Below are positions 26,892 through 36,141 of a stretch of 64,000 nucleotides of DNA, one piece after another. The stretch's first letter is position 1. The number at the start of each line of letters is the position of its first letter. The translations under genes were made by a program, and so were the position numbers. Source of the stretch: Leucobacter chromiisoli (lineage in GTDB: Bacteria > Actinomycetota > Actinomycetes > Actinomycetales > Microbacteriaceae); assembly GCF_016522505.1 (NCBI RefSeq), contig NZ_JAEHOH010000001.1:310001-374000 (forward strand), given 5' to 3'. The notes beneath the pieces are model-generated. The model worked only from the letters and a program-made list of their open reading frames with translations. It was not told the origin of the DNA and made no database searches.

Positions 26892-27410
26892 ATGTTCGGA
26901 CGTGCGCGGAGGGGCTCCCGCGGAGGCGCTGGAGCGAGCGGCGGCGCCGGTGCGCCGGGCCGCGTCGGCGGCGCGTCGGGCCCGGCGCGCAGGCACGGCA
27001 GGCGCCCCATACGGTCGTCGCTCACGGGGCCGGGGTTGCCCGACCCCGACGGCCGCGTCGTGCGCTTCGAGGTCGACGCCCGGGCGACGGTCGAGCTGCT
27101 GCAGTCGGTCCTCCCGGAAGAGCTCGAGGGCGTGAACATCGGCTTCGCGACGGTCCCGGTCGCCGGGCTATCCGGCGCTCCGCGGCGCGTGTCCGCGGAC
27201 GCGAGCACCCAGCCCATGTACTACTCCGTGGATCGCGGCGCCCGCACCATCATGCTCTACCGCATGCCGATCCAGCGCGCGCCCGTGCTGCACGTCGACG
27301 ACCCCGATCATCGCCGCTTCTTCGTGCAGCACTGCGTCTACCGCGCGGTCTGCGACTACCTGGGCCGCGAGCCGTGGGAGCTGCTGCCGGGCCGGTTCGA
27401 CCACTACTGA
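26892..27410 (+). CDS. Zincin-like metallopeptidase-family protein lacking the HExxH motif
   Basis: A 172-residue protein whose last 115 residues resemble the short Zincin_1-type metallopeptidases (the likely counterpart is Rv3259 in the mycobacterial manA-whiB2 cluster). The TIMLYRMPIQRA strand and the following helix align with that family, but where HExxHxxG is expected the sequence reads HCVYRAVCDYLG, so zinc ligands and the catalytic glutamate are missing. The N-terminal 50 residues are Gly/Ala/Arg-rich and probably disordered. TAGACT at 26879-26884 ends 7 bases before the ATG with no Shine-Dalgarno sequence. A non-catalytic, binding role is inferred; the family assignment is moderate. 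Confidence 0.68.
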   Translation: MFGRARRGSRGGAGASGGAGAPGRVGGASGPARRHGRRPIRSSLTGPGLPDPDGRVVRFEVDARATVELLQSVLPEELEGVNIGFATVPVAGLSGAPRRVSADASTQPMYYSVDRGARTIMLYRMPIQRAPVLHVDDPDHRRFFVQHCVYRAVCDYLGREPWELLPGRFDHY

Positions 27411-27452
27411 CCCCGACGGGGCGCCGCTCGGGCGGCGAGCAGGGAATGCGGC

Positions 27453-27458
27453 CATAAT
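27453..27458 (+). promoter_or_regulatory. -10 box of a probable leaderless mtrA transcript
   Basis: CATAAT ends six bases before the mtrA ATG at 27465, and there is no Shine-Dalgarno sequence between them. Transcription would start at or next to the start codon. No good -35 hexamer is visible. Confidence 0.45.
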
Positions 27459-27464
27459 GGTGGC

Positions 27465-28148
27465 ATGAGCGCTCGCATTCTGGTGGTTGACGACGACAGG
27501 GCTCTGGCCGAGATGCTCGGCATGGTCCTCGAGGGGGAGGGGTTCAGCACCGAGCAGTCCGCCGACGGGGCCGAGGCGGTCGAGAAGTTCCGCAAGATGC
27601 GCCCCGATCTCGTGCTGCTCGACGTCATGCTGCCGGGCCTCGACGGCATCGAGGTGTGCTCGCGCATCCGGGCCGAATCGGGCACGCCCATCATCATGCT
27701 CACCGCCCGCACCGACACGACCGACGTCGTGCGCGGGCTCGAGGCCGGCGCCGACGACTACGTGGTGAAGCCGTTCAACCCGGCCGAGCTCGTCGCGCGG
27801 ATCCGCGCCCGCCTGCGCGAACCGCAGCAGGAGGTCGTCGAGACCCTGCGCATCGGCGACCTCGACATCGACGTCGCCGCGCACGAGGTGCGGCGGGGCT
27901 CCCAGCTGATCCCGCTCACGCCGCTCGAATTCGATCTGCTGGTGATCCTGGCGCGCAAGCCGCAGCAGGTGTTCACGCGGGAGGTGCTGCTCGAGAAGGT
28001 CTGGGGGTACCAGTACAAGGCCGACACCCGCCTCGTGAACGTGCACGTGCAGCGGCTGCGCGCCAAGATCGAGCAGGATCCCGATCACCCCACGATCGTG
28101 ACGACCGTCCGCGGCGTCGGCTACCGCGCCGGCGCCCCGAGCGACTGA
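27465..28148 (+). CDS. mtrA: Two-component response regulator MtrA
   Basis: OmpR-family regulator of 227 residues. The receiver domain (1-120) has acidic residues D9-D11, phospho-acceptor D53 in LVLLDVMLPG, the conserved T in MLTART and K in YVVKPF. The winged-helix DNA-binding domain (about 130-225) includes LTPLEFDLLVILARKP, RLVNVHVQRLRAKIE and TVRGVGYR. With MtrB it senses envelope state and controls peptidoglycan-related genes, cell division and osmoprotection in Actinobacteria. It is followed 20 bases later by mtrB and then lpqB, the canonical order. Confidence 0.97.
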   Translation: MSARILVVDDDRALAEMLGMVLEGEGFSTEQSADGAEAVEKFRKMRPDLVLLDVMLPGLDGIEVCSRIRAESGTPIIMLTARTDTTDVVRGLEAGADDYVVKPFNPAELVARIRARLREPQQEVVETLRIGDLDIDVAAHEVRRGSQLIPLTPLEFDLLVILARKPQQVFTREVLLEKVWGYQYKADTRLVNVHVQRLRAKIEQDPDHPTIVTTVRGVGYRAGAPSD

Positions 28149-28168
28149 CCCGCTGCCAGACCCGCACC

Positions 28169-29875
28169 ATGTCATCCCCGCACGGCCGCTCGCGTCTCGG
28201 ACTGAGACTGCGCCGTCTCCACCTGCGCTGGGTGCGGATCAGCCAGCCGCTGCTGGGGCCGTTCCGGGCGCGCTGGCGGCGGTCGCTGATGCTGCGCACG
28301 ATGGCGATCACGGCGCTCATCACGGGGTTCATGATCCTCGTCTCGGGCATCTACCTGCTGACCAGCATCGGCGACGACCTCTACTCCTCGCGGCGCGATC
28401 GGGCGCTCCAGGACTCGGCGCGCGCGACCCTCGCCGCGCAGCGGGAGATCGACGCCTTCGACACCACCGACCGCGGCGGCATCTCGTCGCTCTTCACCTC
28501 CGTGCGGCAGACGGTGCAGAACACCTCCGAGAGCTCGATGATCTACGTGCGCCGGCAGCCCGGCCAGGCCCCGTTCTCGGAGGGCAGCGACGACTTCATG
28601 ACCTCGTCCACGCTCGTGAAGTCGGTGACCCCCGACCTCGCGGCGGCCGTCGCCTCGGGCGAGGAGGAGCAGTACTGGCAGCCCGTGGCGATCCAGAACG
28701 AGACGGAGGGCACCTCCGGCCCCGGGATCGTGGTCGCCTCGAGCCTGAGCTTCCCCTCGGGCGCCGGCACCTACGACCTCTTCATCGGCTACGACCTCAC
28801 CGACACCCAGGACACGCTCGGGTTCATCCAGCGCACGCTCGCGATCGCGGCCATCATCCTCATGCTGTTCATCGGCGTGCTTGTGTGGACCATGTCGCGC
28901 ATCGTGTTCCGCCCCATCCGAGCCGCCGCCGACACCAGCAGGCGCCTCGCCTCCGGCGAGAGCGAGGCCCGCATGTCGATGCAGAACGACGAGCACTTCG
29001 ACGAGATGTCGGTGAACTTCAACGACATGGCCGACACCCTGCAGGCCCGGATCCAGGAGCTCGACCACCTCTCGGAGATGCAGCAGCGGTTCGTCTCCGA
29101 CGTCTCGCACGAGCTCCGCACCCCGCTCACCACGATCCGCCTCGCCTCCGAGGTGCTGCGCGGTCAGAGCGACGGCCTCGAACCCGCGCAGGCCAGGGCC
29201 GTCGAGGTGCTCGGCACCCAGGTCGACCGCTTCGAGGTGCTGCTCGGAGACCTCCTCGAGATCTCGCGCTACGACGCGGGACGGGTGACGCTCGAGACCG
29301 AGCCGACGAACCTCGTGAAGCTCGTGCAGGGCGTCGTCGACGGGCTGCAGCCGCTCTCGGCCAGCCTGATCGAGGTGCGACCGCTCGGCGGCTACGCCCC
29401 CGTCGACGTCGACGCGAGGAGGATCCGGCGGATCGTCTCGAACCTCGTCGGCAACGCGGTCGAGCACGGCGAGGGGCACCCCATCGTCGTCACCATCGAC
29501 TCGAACGCGGCGGCCGTGGCGATCTCGGTGCGCGACTGGGGCGTCGGCATGCGGACCGAGGACGTCGAGCACGCCTTCGACCGGTTCTGGCGCGCGGACC
29601 CCTCGCGCAAGCGCACCCTCGGCGGCACCGGGCTCGGGCTGGCGATCGCGCGGGAGGACGCCGCCGTGCACGGAGGCCTGCTCGAGGCGTGGTCGCGACC
29701 GGGCGAGGGGTCGAACTTCCGGCTCACCCTGCCCCGCGGCGACGACACGGCCGAGTTCGTGTCGCCGCTGCCGCTGATCCCCGAGGACGTCGTGGTCGAG
29801 AGCGGGGATCCGCAGGCCACCGGGGGCTGGCTGCGGCGCCCCAAGCGCAGGGTATCGAAGGCGAGGAAGCCATGA
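28169..29875 (+). CDS. mtrB: Sensor histidine kinase MtrB
   Basis: A 568-residue membrane kinase. TM1 is near residues 45-70, followed by an extracytoplasmic sensor region (about 70-220) and TM2 near 222-245. Then come HAMP, the HisKA phospho-acceptor H314 in FVSDVSHELRTPL, and the ATPase domain with the N box NLVGNAVEHGEG, G1 DWGVGM, F box DRFWRAD and G2 GGTGLGLAIA. The frame is open back into mtrA, but ATG 28169 lies just after the mtrA stop and gives the normal N-terminus with a basic cytoplasmic stretch. Its TGA overlaps the lpqB ATG. It phosphorylates MtrA; LpqB is known to modulate it in Mycobacterium. Confidence 0.96.
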   Translation: MSSPHGRSRLGLRLRRLHLRWVRISQPLLGPFRARWRRSLMLRTMAITALITGFMILVSGIYLLTSIGDDLYSSRRDRALQDSARATLAAQREIDAFDTTDRGGISSLFTSVRQTVQNTSESSMIYVRRQPGQAPFSEGSDDFMTSSTLVKSVTPDLAAAVASGEEEQYWQPVAIQNETEGTSGPGIVVASSLSFPSGAGTYDLFIGYDLTDTQDTLGFIQRTLAIAAIILMLFIGVLVWTMSRIVFRPIRAAADTSRRLASGESEARMSMQNDEHFDEMSVNFNDMADTLQARIQELDHLSEMQQRFVSDVSHELRTPLTTIRLASEVLRGQSDGLEPAQARAVEVLGTQVDRFEVLLGDLLEISRYDAGRVTLETEPTNLVKLVQGVVDGLQPLSASLIEVRPLGGYAPVDVDARRIRRIVSNLVGNAVEHGEGHPIVVTIDSNAAAVAISVRDWGVGMRTEDVEHAFDRFWRADPSRKRTLGGTGLGLAIAREDAAVHGGLLEAWSRPGEGSNFRLTLPRGDDTAEFVSPLPLIPEDVVVESGDPQATGGWLRRPKRRVSKARKP

Positions 29876-31566
29876 CGCAACGGCGACCGAACGGCGGATG
29901 GCGCCGAGGATCCCGGATCGCGGCGACCTCGGCGCTCGCCGCGGCACTGCTCACGGGCTGCCAGGCGATCCCAGACTCCGGGCCCGTCGAGGCGGGCCTC
30001 TCCTCCCTCCGTCAGGCGGATCAGCCGGTGCTCTTCGTGCCGAACGGCCCGAGGGAGGGCGACAGCCAGGCCGACATCGTGCGCAACTTCGTGCGGGCGG
30101 GCTCGTCGAACACCGACGACTACGCGATCGCGCGCGAGTTCCTGACCCCCGACTACGCCGAGCAGTGGGACCCGTTCGCCGGGGTGCTCGTCGACGAGGG
30201 CACGAGGCCCTATCGGACGACCGAGGACGACGTCGGCGTGCTCTCGCTCTCGGCGACGGCCTCCGTGAGCGCCGGGGGCGTGCTCACCCCCATCGCCCCG
30301 GGGCCGACGACGGAGGTGCGTTTCGAGCTCGAGCAGGTGGACGGGGAGTGGCGCATCTCCTCGGCGCCGACCGGGATCATCCTGGATCGCGACACCTTCT
30401 CGGCGGTCTGGTCGGCCCATCAGCTCTACTTCCTCGGCGCGGACGACGTGCTCGTGCCGGAGACGCGGTGGTTCCTGAACCGGTCGACCAAGGCCACGAG
30501 GATCGTCAACGAGCTCATCGAGGGCCCGGCGCCGAGCATGCGGGAGTCGCTGCGCACCGCGTTCCCCGCCGGAACGCACCTCGTCTCGCCCTCCGTGCCC
30601 ATCTCGGAGGGTACGGCGCGCATCGACCTCTCCTCTGAGATGCTCGAGGCCGGCGACGAGGAGCAGGAGGACCTCCTGCGTCAGCTCTCCGCGAGCCTCC
30701 AGGCGGTGTCGAACGTCAGCCGCTACGAGCTGCTCGCCGACGGCGCGTCCGTCGCCTCCGAGTTCGTCGGCAGAAGCGATGAGGCGCCCCGGGGCGCCGA
30801 GGCCTCCGGCACCGCGGTGATGCGCGACGGGGCCTTCGGGCTCCTCGCATCGGGCGACATCGAGCCGGTTCCCGGGCTGAGTGAGAAGATCGCCGGGGCG
30901 AACCCCTCCGCGGTCGTGCTCGATCGGAGCCTCACGGGGGCGGCCGTGCGGAACGGCGAGGGGACGTACTGGGTCACGGAGACCGAGTCCGTCCTCGTCG
31001 ACGGGCGGTCCGGTCAGCTCGACCCGACCGTCGACCCGTTCGGCTACGTGTGGACCTCCCCCGTCGGCGGCACCGCGCAGATGCTCGCCACCCTGCCGGG
31101 GAGCGGCGCGCAGGCCGTCGCGACCCCCTGGTTGGCGGGCCGCGACACGGCGGCGATCCGGATCTCGCCGGACGGCAACCGCATCGCGGCGCTCGTCTCC
31201 GAGCAGGATCTCAGCGCCGTGCTGGTCGCCGGGATCGTCCGCGACGAGCAGGGCGCGCCGGTGGCGACGGAGGACGAGGCCGTCGTGCAGCTGTGGACGA
31301 CGGGGGAGCCCATCGACTTCGACTGGATGGACGAGCAGCGCTTCGCCGTGCTCACGAGCGCCGGGACCGGCAGCCGGGCCACCATCGGCGGTCCCGGCGT
31401 CTTCGCTACAGAGGCGGGCTCGGTGCAGGGCGGGGCGAAGATCAGCGGCGACGGCAACCGCTCGCAGCTGCGGGTGCTGAGCGAGGACGGCACGCTGTTC
31501 GCGCCCCAGGGCAGCGGGTGGCAGCCGCAGGAGACCGGCGTCGACCTGCTCGCGAAGCTGGACTAG
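29872..31566 (+). CDS. lpqB: Lipoprotein LpqB, MtrAB modulator
   Basis: A 564-residue lipoprotein. A twin-basic N-terminus and hydrophobic stretch lead to the lipobox LLTGC at about residue 27, so it is anchored outside the membrane. DSGPVE and PREGDSQADIVRNFVRAG are typical of LpqB, followed by a GerMN-like domain (about residues 190-320) and a beta-propeller-like C-terminal half. In Mycobacterium LpqB binds the MtrB sensor domain and affects MtrA phosphorylation. The ATG overlaps the mtrB stop by 4 bases. Its own stop overlaps the convergent hydrolase stop by 4 bases (31563-31566). Confidence 0.95.
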   Translation: MTQRRPNGGWRRGSRIAATSALAAALLTGCQAIPDSGPVEAGLSSLRQADQPVLFVPNGPREGDSQADIVRNFVRAGSSNTDDYAIAREFLTPDYAEQWDPFAGVLVDEGTRPYRTTEDDVGVLSLSATASVSAGGVLTPIAPGPTTEVRFELEQVDGEWRISSAPTGIILDRDTFSAVWSAHQLYFLGADDVLVPETRWFLNRSTKATRIVNELIEGPAPSMRESLRTAFPAGTHLVSPSVPISEGTARIDLSSEMLEAGDEEQEDLLRQLSASLQAVSNVSRYELLADGASVASEFVGRSDEAPRGAEASGTAVMRDGAFGLLASGDIEPVPGLSEKIAGANPSAVVLDRSLTGAAVRNGEGTYWVTETESVLVDGRSGQLDPTVDPFGYVWTSPVGGTAQMLATLPGSGAQAVATPWLAGRDTAAIRISPDGNRIAALVSEQDLSAVLVAGIVRDEQGAPVATEDEAVVQLWTTGEPIDFDWMDEQRFAVLTSAGTGSRATIGGPGVFATEAGSVQGGAKISGDGNRSQLRVLSEDGTLFAPQGSGWQPQETGVDLLAKLD

Positions 31567-32804
31567 GAGCCGGCCTCGGCGTGTTCGGCTCGCTCCGGAT
31601 CGAGTGCGCCGGATGCCCCCTCCTGCACCTCGCCGGGGATCTCGCCCTCGGAGATCTCGGGCGGCTCGAAACCGAGCTGCTCGAGGCTGCGCAGCCCCTC
31701 GCCGTCCCCGCCGGTCCGCAGCTCGTGCATCAGCTCGGCCTGCTCCATGTCCAGCTGCGCTGAGGGTCGGAGTTCGCCGAAGGTCGCCCGGTAGGCGTCG
31801 GCGGTGCGCTCGGGCATGGTGTGCACGGCGCCCGGGACGTCGCGGATCTCGCAGCTGATCCCGTACAGGGCGGCGTAGCGGCAGATGCGCTTCGAGGAGA
31901 CCTCGTCGTTCACCATGTAGTCCCTGCCGGGCGGAGCGGTGCCGAGATACAGCACGGTGGGCAGCGGCTCCACCATCCGGCTCTCCTCCGCGATCGTGCG
32001 GAGCGCTCCGTCGAGATCGGCGTTGGCGATGGCGAACGCCTGGTCGACGAGCAGCCACGTGCCCGGCAGCCGGGGGCGGCCGACGTAGTCCTTCGCGATC
32101 CCGAGCACCTCGACGAAGTTCGAGGCCCGGGTGCCGAGGTCGCCGTCTGAGTACCGATCCCGCATGAAGTACACCTCGCCGATGAAGCGCAGGAACGTCG
32201 AGTACTGCGCCCCCGGCACGCGGGCGAAGGTCTGGGCGAACTCGAGCTCCTTCTTCTGGTGCGGGCGCAGCCCGTCGAGCCCGTCGGGCGTGGAGACGAG
32301 CGTGATGTTGCGCACCGTCACCTCGGGCGATCCGGCGAGGTAGGCGGCGACCTCGAGGTCGATGATGCCGCCCATGCTGTAGCCCACGAGCGCGAGGTCC
32401 GTCACGCCCCGCTCGTGCGCGAGGTCGAGGATGAGCTCACCGATGCGCTCGGATGCGAGCGGGGCGTTGCCGTAGCTCACCGACCAGGTCTCCCCGTCCA
32501 GGATCTCCTTGTAGCCGGCGGCGAGCGTGTCGGAGAGGTGATCGGCGTCGTAGGTGCCGAAGCCGTCGAAGAAGACGACGGCCGACGAGTCGTGCGCGGG
32601 ATCGGCGGGCTCGCCGTGCACGTTCACGGAGATCTCGGCGGCCTCCCGCTTCTCGAGGTTCGCCCGCACGTCGGTCTGATAGGCCCAGACGAGGGTGATG
32701 AGCACGAGGAGCAGCGTCTGCACCGTGATGAGGCGTCGCCGACGTCGCCGGGCCTTCCGTTCGAGAAGCGCGGGGAGGTCGGGGCTGGATCGCGTGCTCG
32801 GCAT
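31563..32804 (-). CDS. Membrane-anchored alpha/beta hydrolase
   Basis: A 413-residue protein with a basic N-terminus (RKARRRRRRL) followed by one membrane helix at about residues 27-42, so the hydrolase domain faces outside. The nucleophile elbow GYSMGG is followed by a helix, and VVFFDGFGTYDADHL marks the first strands. The ATG at 32804 is preferred over GTG 32825 because GAAAG lies upstream of it. The gene is encoded against lpqB, with the two stop codons overlapping by four bases. The C-terminal 50 residues are acidic and low in complexity. Ester or lipid substrates are possible; none can be assigned. Confidence 0.8.
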   Translation of the reverse strand: MPSTRSSPDLPALLERKARRRRRRLITVQTLLLVLITLVWAYQTDVRANLEKREAAEISVNVHGEPADPAHDSSAVVFFDGFGTYDADHLSDTLAAGYKEILDGETWSVSYGNAPLASERIGELILDLAHERGVTDLALVGYSMGGIIDLEVAAYLAGSPEVTVRNITLVSTPDGLDGLRPHQKKELEFAQTFARVPGAQYSTFLRFIGEVYFMRDRYSDGDLGTRASNFVEVLGIAKDYVGRPRLPGTWLLVDQAFAIANADLDGALRTIAEESRMVEPLPTVLYLGTAPPGRDYMVNDEVSSKRICRYAALYGISCEIRDVPGAVHTMPERTADAYRATFGELRPSAQLDMEQAELMHELRTGGDGEGLRSLEQLGFEPPEISEGEIPGEVQEGASGALDPERAEHAEAGS

Positions 32805-32981
32805 CTGCTTTCGGACTGGGGTCACGGGGCGTCCGCACCGGTGCGCCGGTGCAGATCTTCGATTCTACGGCGGCGCCGCGGTCGAGCCTGGGAGCCGCCG
32901 GCAGAGCGCGTTCGCGCCCCGAGTCGGGTCATCCCTGTGGAGAACCGCGAATGGTCCCGGAGAGGGGCGCAGACTGACGGC

Positions 32982-33749
32982 GTGGGTGCGGAACAGGGTG
33001 CGGTGCGCGGCTCCGCGCGCGGTGCGGTGCGCGGCGAGGCGCCGATCCGAGCGCTGCTGCACGATCTCGCGGCGCTCGTGTGGCCGACCTGCTGCGTCGC
33101 CTGCGGGGCTCCCGACCGGGACTGCTGCGCGGCCTGCCTCGCCGAGGTCCGCGCGCCGGTCGACCTGCTGCGCCGTGAGCTGCCCGGGCCGTCGCACGGG
33201 CCGGTCGCGTGGGCGGCCGGCCCGTACGAGGGTCCCGTGCGCTCGATGCTCGTCGCTCTGAAGCACGGAGGCCGCACCGGGTTCGCTCGGGATCTCGGCA
33301 GGCGGCTCGGCGCCCCGATCGCCGCGGCGCTCGAACTCGCGAGCGGCGGGCCGCCTCCCGTGGTCGTGACGGTGCCCTCCCGACCGGGGCGGGTGCGCGA
33401 GCGGGGATTTCGGCACGTCGAGGTGCTCGTCGACGCCGCGCTCCGAGGCCTCCGCGCGGAGAGGCCGGGAAGCCGCGTCCGGAGGATGCGGGCGCTGCGG
33501 ACGCTGCGAGGGCGCTCCAGCCAGGTCGGCCTCACGGCCGACGAGCGCCGGCGCAACGCGGAGCTGGTGGCCGTCCGCTCCCGGCTGGCCGCTGCGCTGC
33601 GGGGGAGGGAGGTGGTCCTCGTCGACGACGTCATCACGACCGGAGCCACCGTCGCCGCGGCCCGCCGGGCGCTCGAGCGGGCGGGAGCGCGAGTGCTCGC
33701 GGTCGCGGCCCTCTGCGAGGTGCGCCGCTCGACACACCCGAACGTGTGA
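32982..33749 (+). CDS. comF: ComF-family phosphoribosyltransferase-like protein
   Basis: A 255-residue protein. The N-terminal zinc-ribbon-like segment has cysteines in WPTCCVACGAP and CCAACL, followed by the phosphoribosyltransferase domain ending in the PRPP-binding motif VVLVDDVITTGAT. ComF helps DNA processing during competence in some bacteria, but in Actinobacteria its role is open. The frame is open far upstream. GTG 32982 is chosen because it is near a GGAGAGGGG sequence and gives a normal length; GTG 33003 and 33027 are alternatives. It precedes hpf as in Mycobacterium (Rv3242c next to Rv3241c). Confidence 0.85.
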   Translation: MGAEQGAVRGSARGAVRGEAPIRALLHDLAALVWPTCCVACGAPDRDCCAACLAEVRAPVDLLRRELPGPSHGPVAWAAGPYEGPVRSMLVALKHGGRTGFARDLGRRLGAPIAAALELASGGPPPVVVTVPSRPGRVRERGFRHVEVLVDAALRGLRAERPGSRVRRMRALRTLRGRSSQVGLTADERRRNAELVAVRSRLAAALRGREVVLVDDVITTGATVAAARRALERAGARVLAVAALCEVRRSTHPNV

Positions 33750-33857
33750 ACTTCGTCGGAGGAGTGGCACCGTCCGCTTTCGAGGCGATACAGTTCGTGA
33801 AAGGCGTGACGGTGCGCCCCTCAGAGGCCACCCGCCTGAGTCACCAGGGAGGTCACC

Positions 33858-34490
33858 ATGGACGTGAACATCCGCGGACGGAATGTCGGTATCACCGATC
33901 GCTTCGAGAACTACGTGGACTCGAAGACCGAGAAGGTGGCGGGGCTGCTGCCCAAGGCGCAGTCGTTCGAGGTGCGTGTTTCGCGACTCAGCGATCGCAG
34001 TCCGCAGAACGGGGATCGCGTCGAGATCACCGTGATCGGCCCGGGCCCGGTGATCCGCGCCGAGTCCACGGGCGGCGACAAGTACTCCGCGTTCGATGTC
34101 GCGTACGGCCGGGTGCTCGAGCGCATCCGCCGCATGAAGGACAGGCGCAAGGTGTCCAAGGGGCGGGGCCTGACCTCGCTGAGCCAGGCGGCGGCGGGCG
34201 ACTTCGGCGGCGTCGACATCACGCCGGCGTCGGTCGAGACCCTGCAGGCGGTCGCCACCGGTGCGATCCCCGTCGCGGGATCCGAGGAGAACGAGGAGCA
34301 GTACAGCCCCGTCGTCATCCGCACCAAGGAGTTCCCCGCGGAGAAGCTCTCGGTCGATGAGGCCGTCGATCAGATGGAGCTGGTCGGCCACGACTTCTTC
34401 CTCTTCGTCGACGTCGAGACCAGCAAGCCGAGCGTCGTCTACCGGCGCAAGGGCTGGAACTACGGCGTCATCTCGCTCTTCGAGGGGTAG
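33858..34490 (+). CDS. hpf: Ribosome hibernation-promoting factor, long form
   Basis: A 210-residue protein. Residues 1 to about 105 form the S30AE domain (MDVNIRGRNVGITDRFENYV, FEVRVSRLSD) that binds the decoding centre of the 30S subunit. Residues about 150-205 are the dimerisation domain with VVIRTKEFPAEKLSVDEA, DFFLFVD and VYRRKGWNYGVI, which brings two ribosomes together into inactive 100S particles. GGAGGT precedes the ATG. It lies between comF and, across a terminator, the catalase gene; in other Actinobacteria secA follows directly, so the catR-katA pair looks inserted here. Confidence 0.95.
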   Translation: MDVNIRGRNVGITDRFENYVDSKTEKVAGLLPKAQSFEVRVSRLSDRSPQNGDRVEITVIGPGPVIRAESTGGDKYSAFDVAYGRVLERIRRMKDRRKVSKGRGLTSLSQAAAGDFGGVDITPASVETLQAVATGAIPVAGSEENEEQYSPVVIRTKEFPAEKLSVDEAVDQMELVGHDFFLFVDVETSKPSVVYRRKGWNYGVISLFEG

Positions 34491-34529
34491 CGTCGGCGAG
34501 GCCGGCGCCGAACCGTCGGCCGAGACGGG

Positions 34530-34561
34530 AACGGGGCCGATCCGTGCGGATCGGCCCCGTT
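34530..34561. terminator. Perfect hairpin between hpf and katA
   Basis: Arms 34530-34544 and 34547-34561 are perfectly complementary over 15 bases with a 2-base loop (effectively 4). It lies between two convergent genes, starting 40 bases after the hpf stop and ending 21 bases before the katA stop, so it can serve both strands. The right arm ends in GTT and is followed by CGTCGT, so there is no real T-tract. Confidence 0.8.
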
Positions 34562-34582
34562 CGTCGTGTCACGACCTCCGGC

Positions 34583-36082
34583 TCACGTGTTCTCGTGCGA
34601 GTCGGTCGCGGGCTCGACCGCTCCCTGCGCGTAGCCGTCGCGAAGGATCTGGCCGAGGCCTGCGTCGACGTTCGTCCAGTACTGGAAGAAGCGCTCGCGG
34701 ATCTCATCGATCGTGATCGCCTGCGCCTGGCCGCCGAGCACCTGGTGGAAGCCCTCCCGCTCCTCGGGGGAGAAGACCTCGCGGTAGAGGATGCCGGGCT
34801 GCACGAAGTCGCCGTCGTCGCTGCGCAGCGTGGAGGCGGTGCGCACCAGCTCGCCGTCCGACTCCCAGCTCGCCTCGACGCCGGCCTGCGGGTCGGCGGC
34901 CGGTCCGCCGTCGCCGCCGAACGAGTTCGGGTGGTAGACGCGGTGGGCGGCCGGCGGGAAGTGGTACTGCATGTTGCCCTGGTGCATGTAGTTGTCCACC
35001 TCGGCGGCATGCGGCTGGTTGACCGGCAGCTGGTTGAAGTTGGTGCCGATCCGGTGGCGCTGCGCGTCGGGGTAGGAGAACACCCTGGCCATGAGCATCT
35101 TGTCGGGCGAGATGCCGGTGCCGGGCACCTGGTTGCCGGGCGAGAAGGCGGCCTGCTCGATCTCGGCGAAGAAGTTGACCGGGTTGCGGTTCAGCGTGAA
35201 GGTGCCGACCTTGATGCGCGGGTAGTCCTTCTTCGACCAGGTCTTGGTGAGGTCGAAGGGGTTGAAGCGGTAGGTCTTCGCCTCCTCGTACGGCATGACC
35301 TGTACGTAGACGTCCCACGACGGGTAGTCGCCGGCCGCGATCGAGTCGAAGAGGTCGCGACGGTAGAAGTCGGCGTCCTCGCCGGCGATGCGCTCGGCGT
35401 CGGCGGGGGACATGGGCTCGACGCCCTGCTGGGAGATGAAGTGGTACTTCACCCAGAAGCGCTCGCCGTCGGCGTTGATCCACTGGTAGGTGTGCGATCC
35501 GTAGCCGTTGAGGTGGCGCCAGGTCTTCGACAGGCCGCGCGGGCCCATCAGATAGGTGACCTGGTGGGCCGACTCGGGCGAGAGGGTCCAGAAGTCCCAC
35601 TGCATGTCGGAGTCGCGCAGGCCGGAGTCGCCGAGGCGCTTCTGCGAGTGGATGAAGTCGGGGAACTTCATCGCGTCGCGGATGAAGAAGGTCGGGGTGT
35701 TGTTGCCGACGATGTCGAGGTTGCCCTCGGTCGTGTAGAAGCGCAGGGAGAAGCCGCGCACGTCGCGCCAGGTGTCGGGGGAGCCCTGCTCGCCGGCGAC
35801 GGAGGAGAAGCGGATCAGGGTCTCGCTCTTCGCGCCGGGCTGGAACACCGCCGCGCGGGTGTACTGCGAGACGTCCTCGGTGACGACGAACTCGCCGAAG
35901 GCGCCTGCGCCCTTGGCGTGGGGGTTGCGCTCCGGCACGCGCTCGCGGTTGAAATGCGCGAGCTTCTCGACGAGGTAGCGGTCGTGGAGCACGGTGGGGC
36001 CGTTGGCGCCGACGGTGAGGGAGTGCTCATCGCTGGCGATCGGCGTACCGGTCTCGGTCGTGGTCAGCTTTTGCTCGGACAT
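34583..36082 (-). CDS. katA: Monofunctional haem catalase
   Basis: Breaks hydrogen peroxide down to water and oxygen in the cytoplasm. At 499 residues it is a small-subunit catalase. Catalytic H55 lies in [12 protein letters not shown]128 in [10 protein letters not shown], and the proximal haem ligand Y337 in [15 protein letters not shown] 36082 has AAAGGA upstream. The longer open frame upstream is the antisense shadow of the regulator gene. It follows the Fur-like regulator by 59 bases on the same strand. The pair matches catR-catA of Streptomyces, in which CatR represses both genes until peroxide is present. Confidence 0.97.
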   Translation of the reverse strand: MSEQKLTTTETGTPIASDEHSLTVGANGPTVLHDRYLVEKLAHFNRERVPERNPHAKGAGAFGEFVVTEDVSQYTRAAVFQPGAKSETLIRFSSVAGEQGSPDTWRDVRGFSLRFYTTEGNLDIVGNNTPTFFIRDAMKFPDFIHSQKRLGDSGLRDSDMQWDFWTLSPESAHQVTYLMGPRGLSKTWRHLNGYGSHTYQWINADGERFWVKYHFISQQGVEPMSPADAERIAGEDADFYRRDLFDSIAAGDYPSWDVYVQVMPYEEAKTYRFNPFDLTKTWSKKDYPRIKVGTFTLNRNPVNFFAEIEQAAFSPGNQVPGTGISPDKMLMARVFSYPDAQRHRIGTNFNQLPVNQPHAAEVDNYMHQGNMQYHFPPAAHRVYHPNSFGGDGGPAADPQAGVEASWESDGELVRTASTLRSDDGDFVQPGILYREVFSPEEREGFHQVLGGQAQAITIDEIRERFFQYWTNVDAGLGQILRDGYAQGAVEPATDSHENT

Positions 36083-36141
36083 AGTGTCCTTTCTCTGGGA
36101 GTGGGTGGGAGTGTGTGAGTCTGGTGCGCGGGATCGGGGCG

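Noticed and set aside
33750-33857. Riboswitch or structured leader before hpf
   Set aside because: No conserved aptamer pattern or terminator-antiterminator pair could be seen in these 108 bases.
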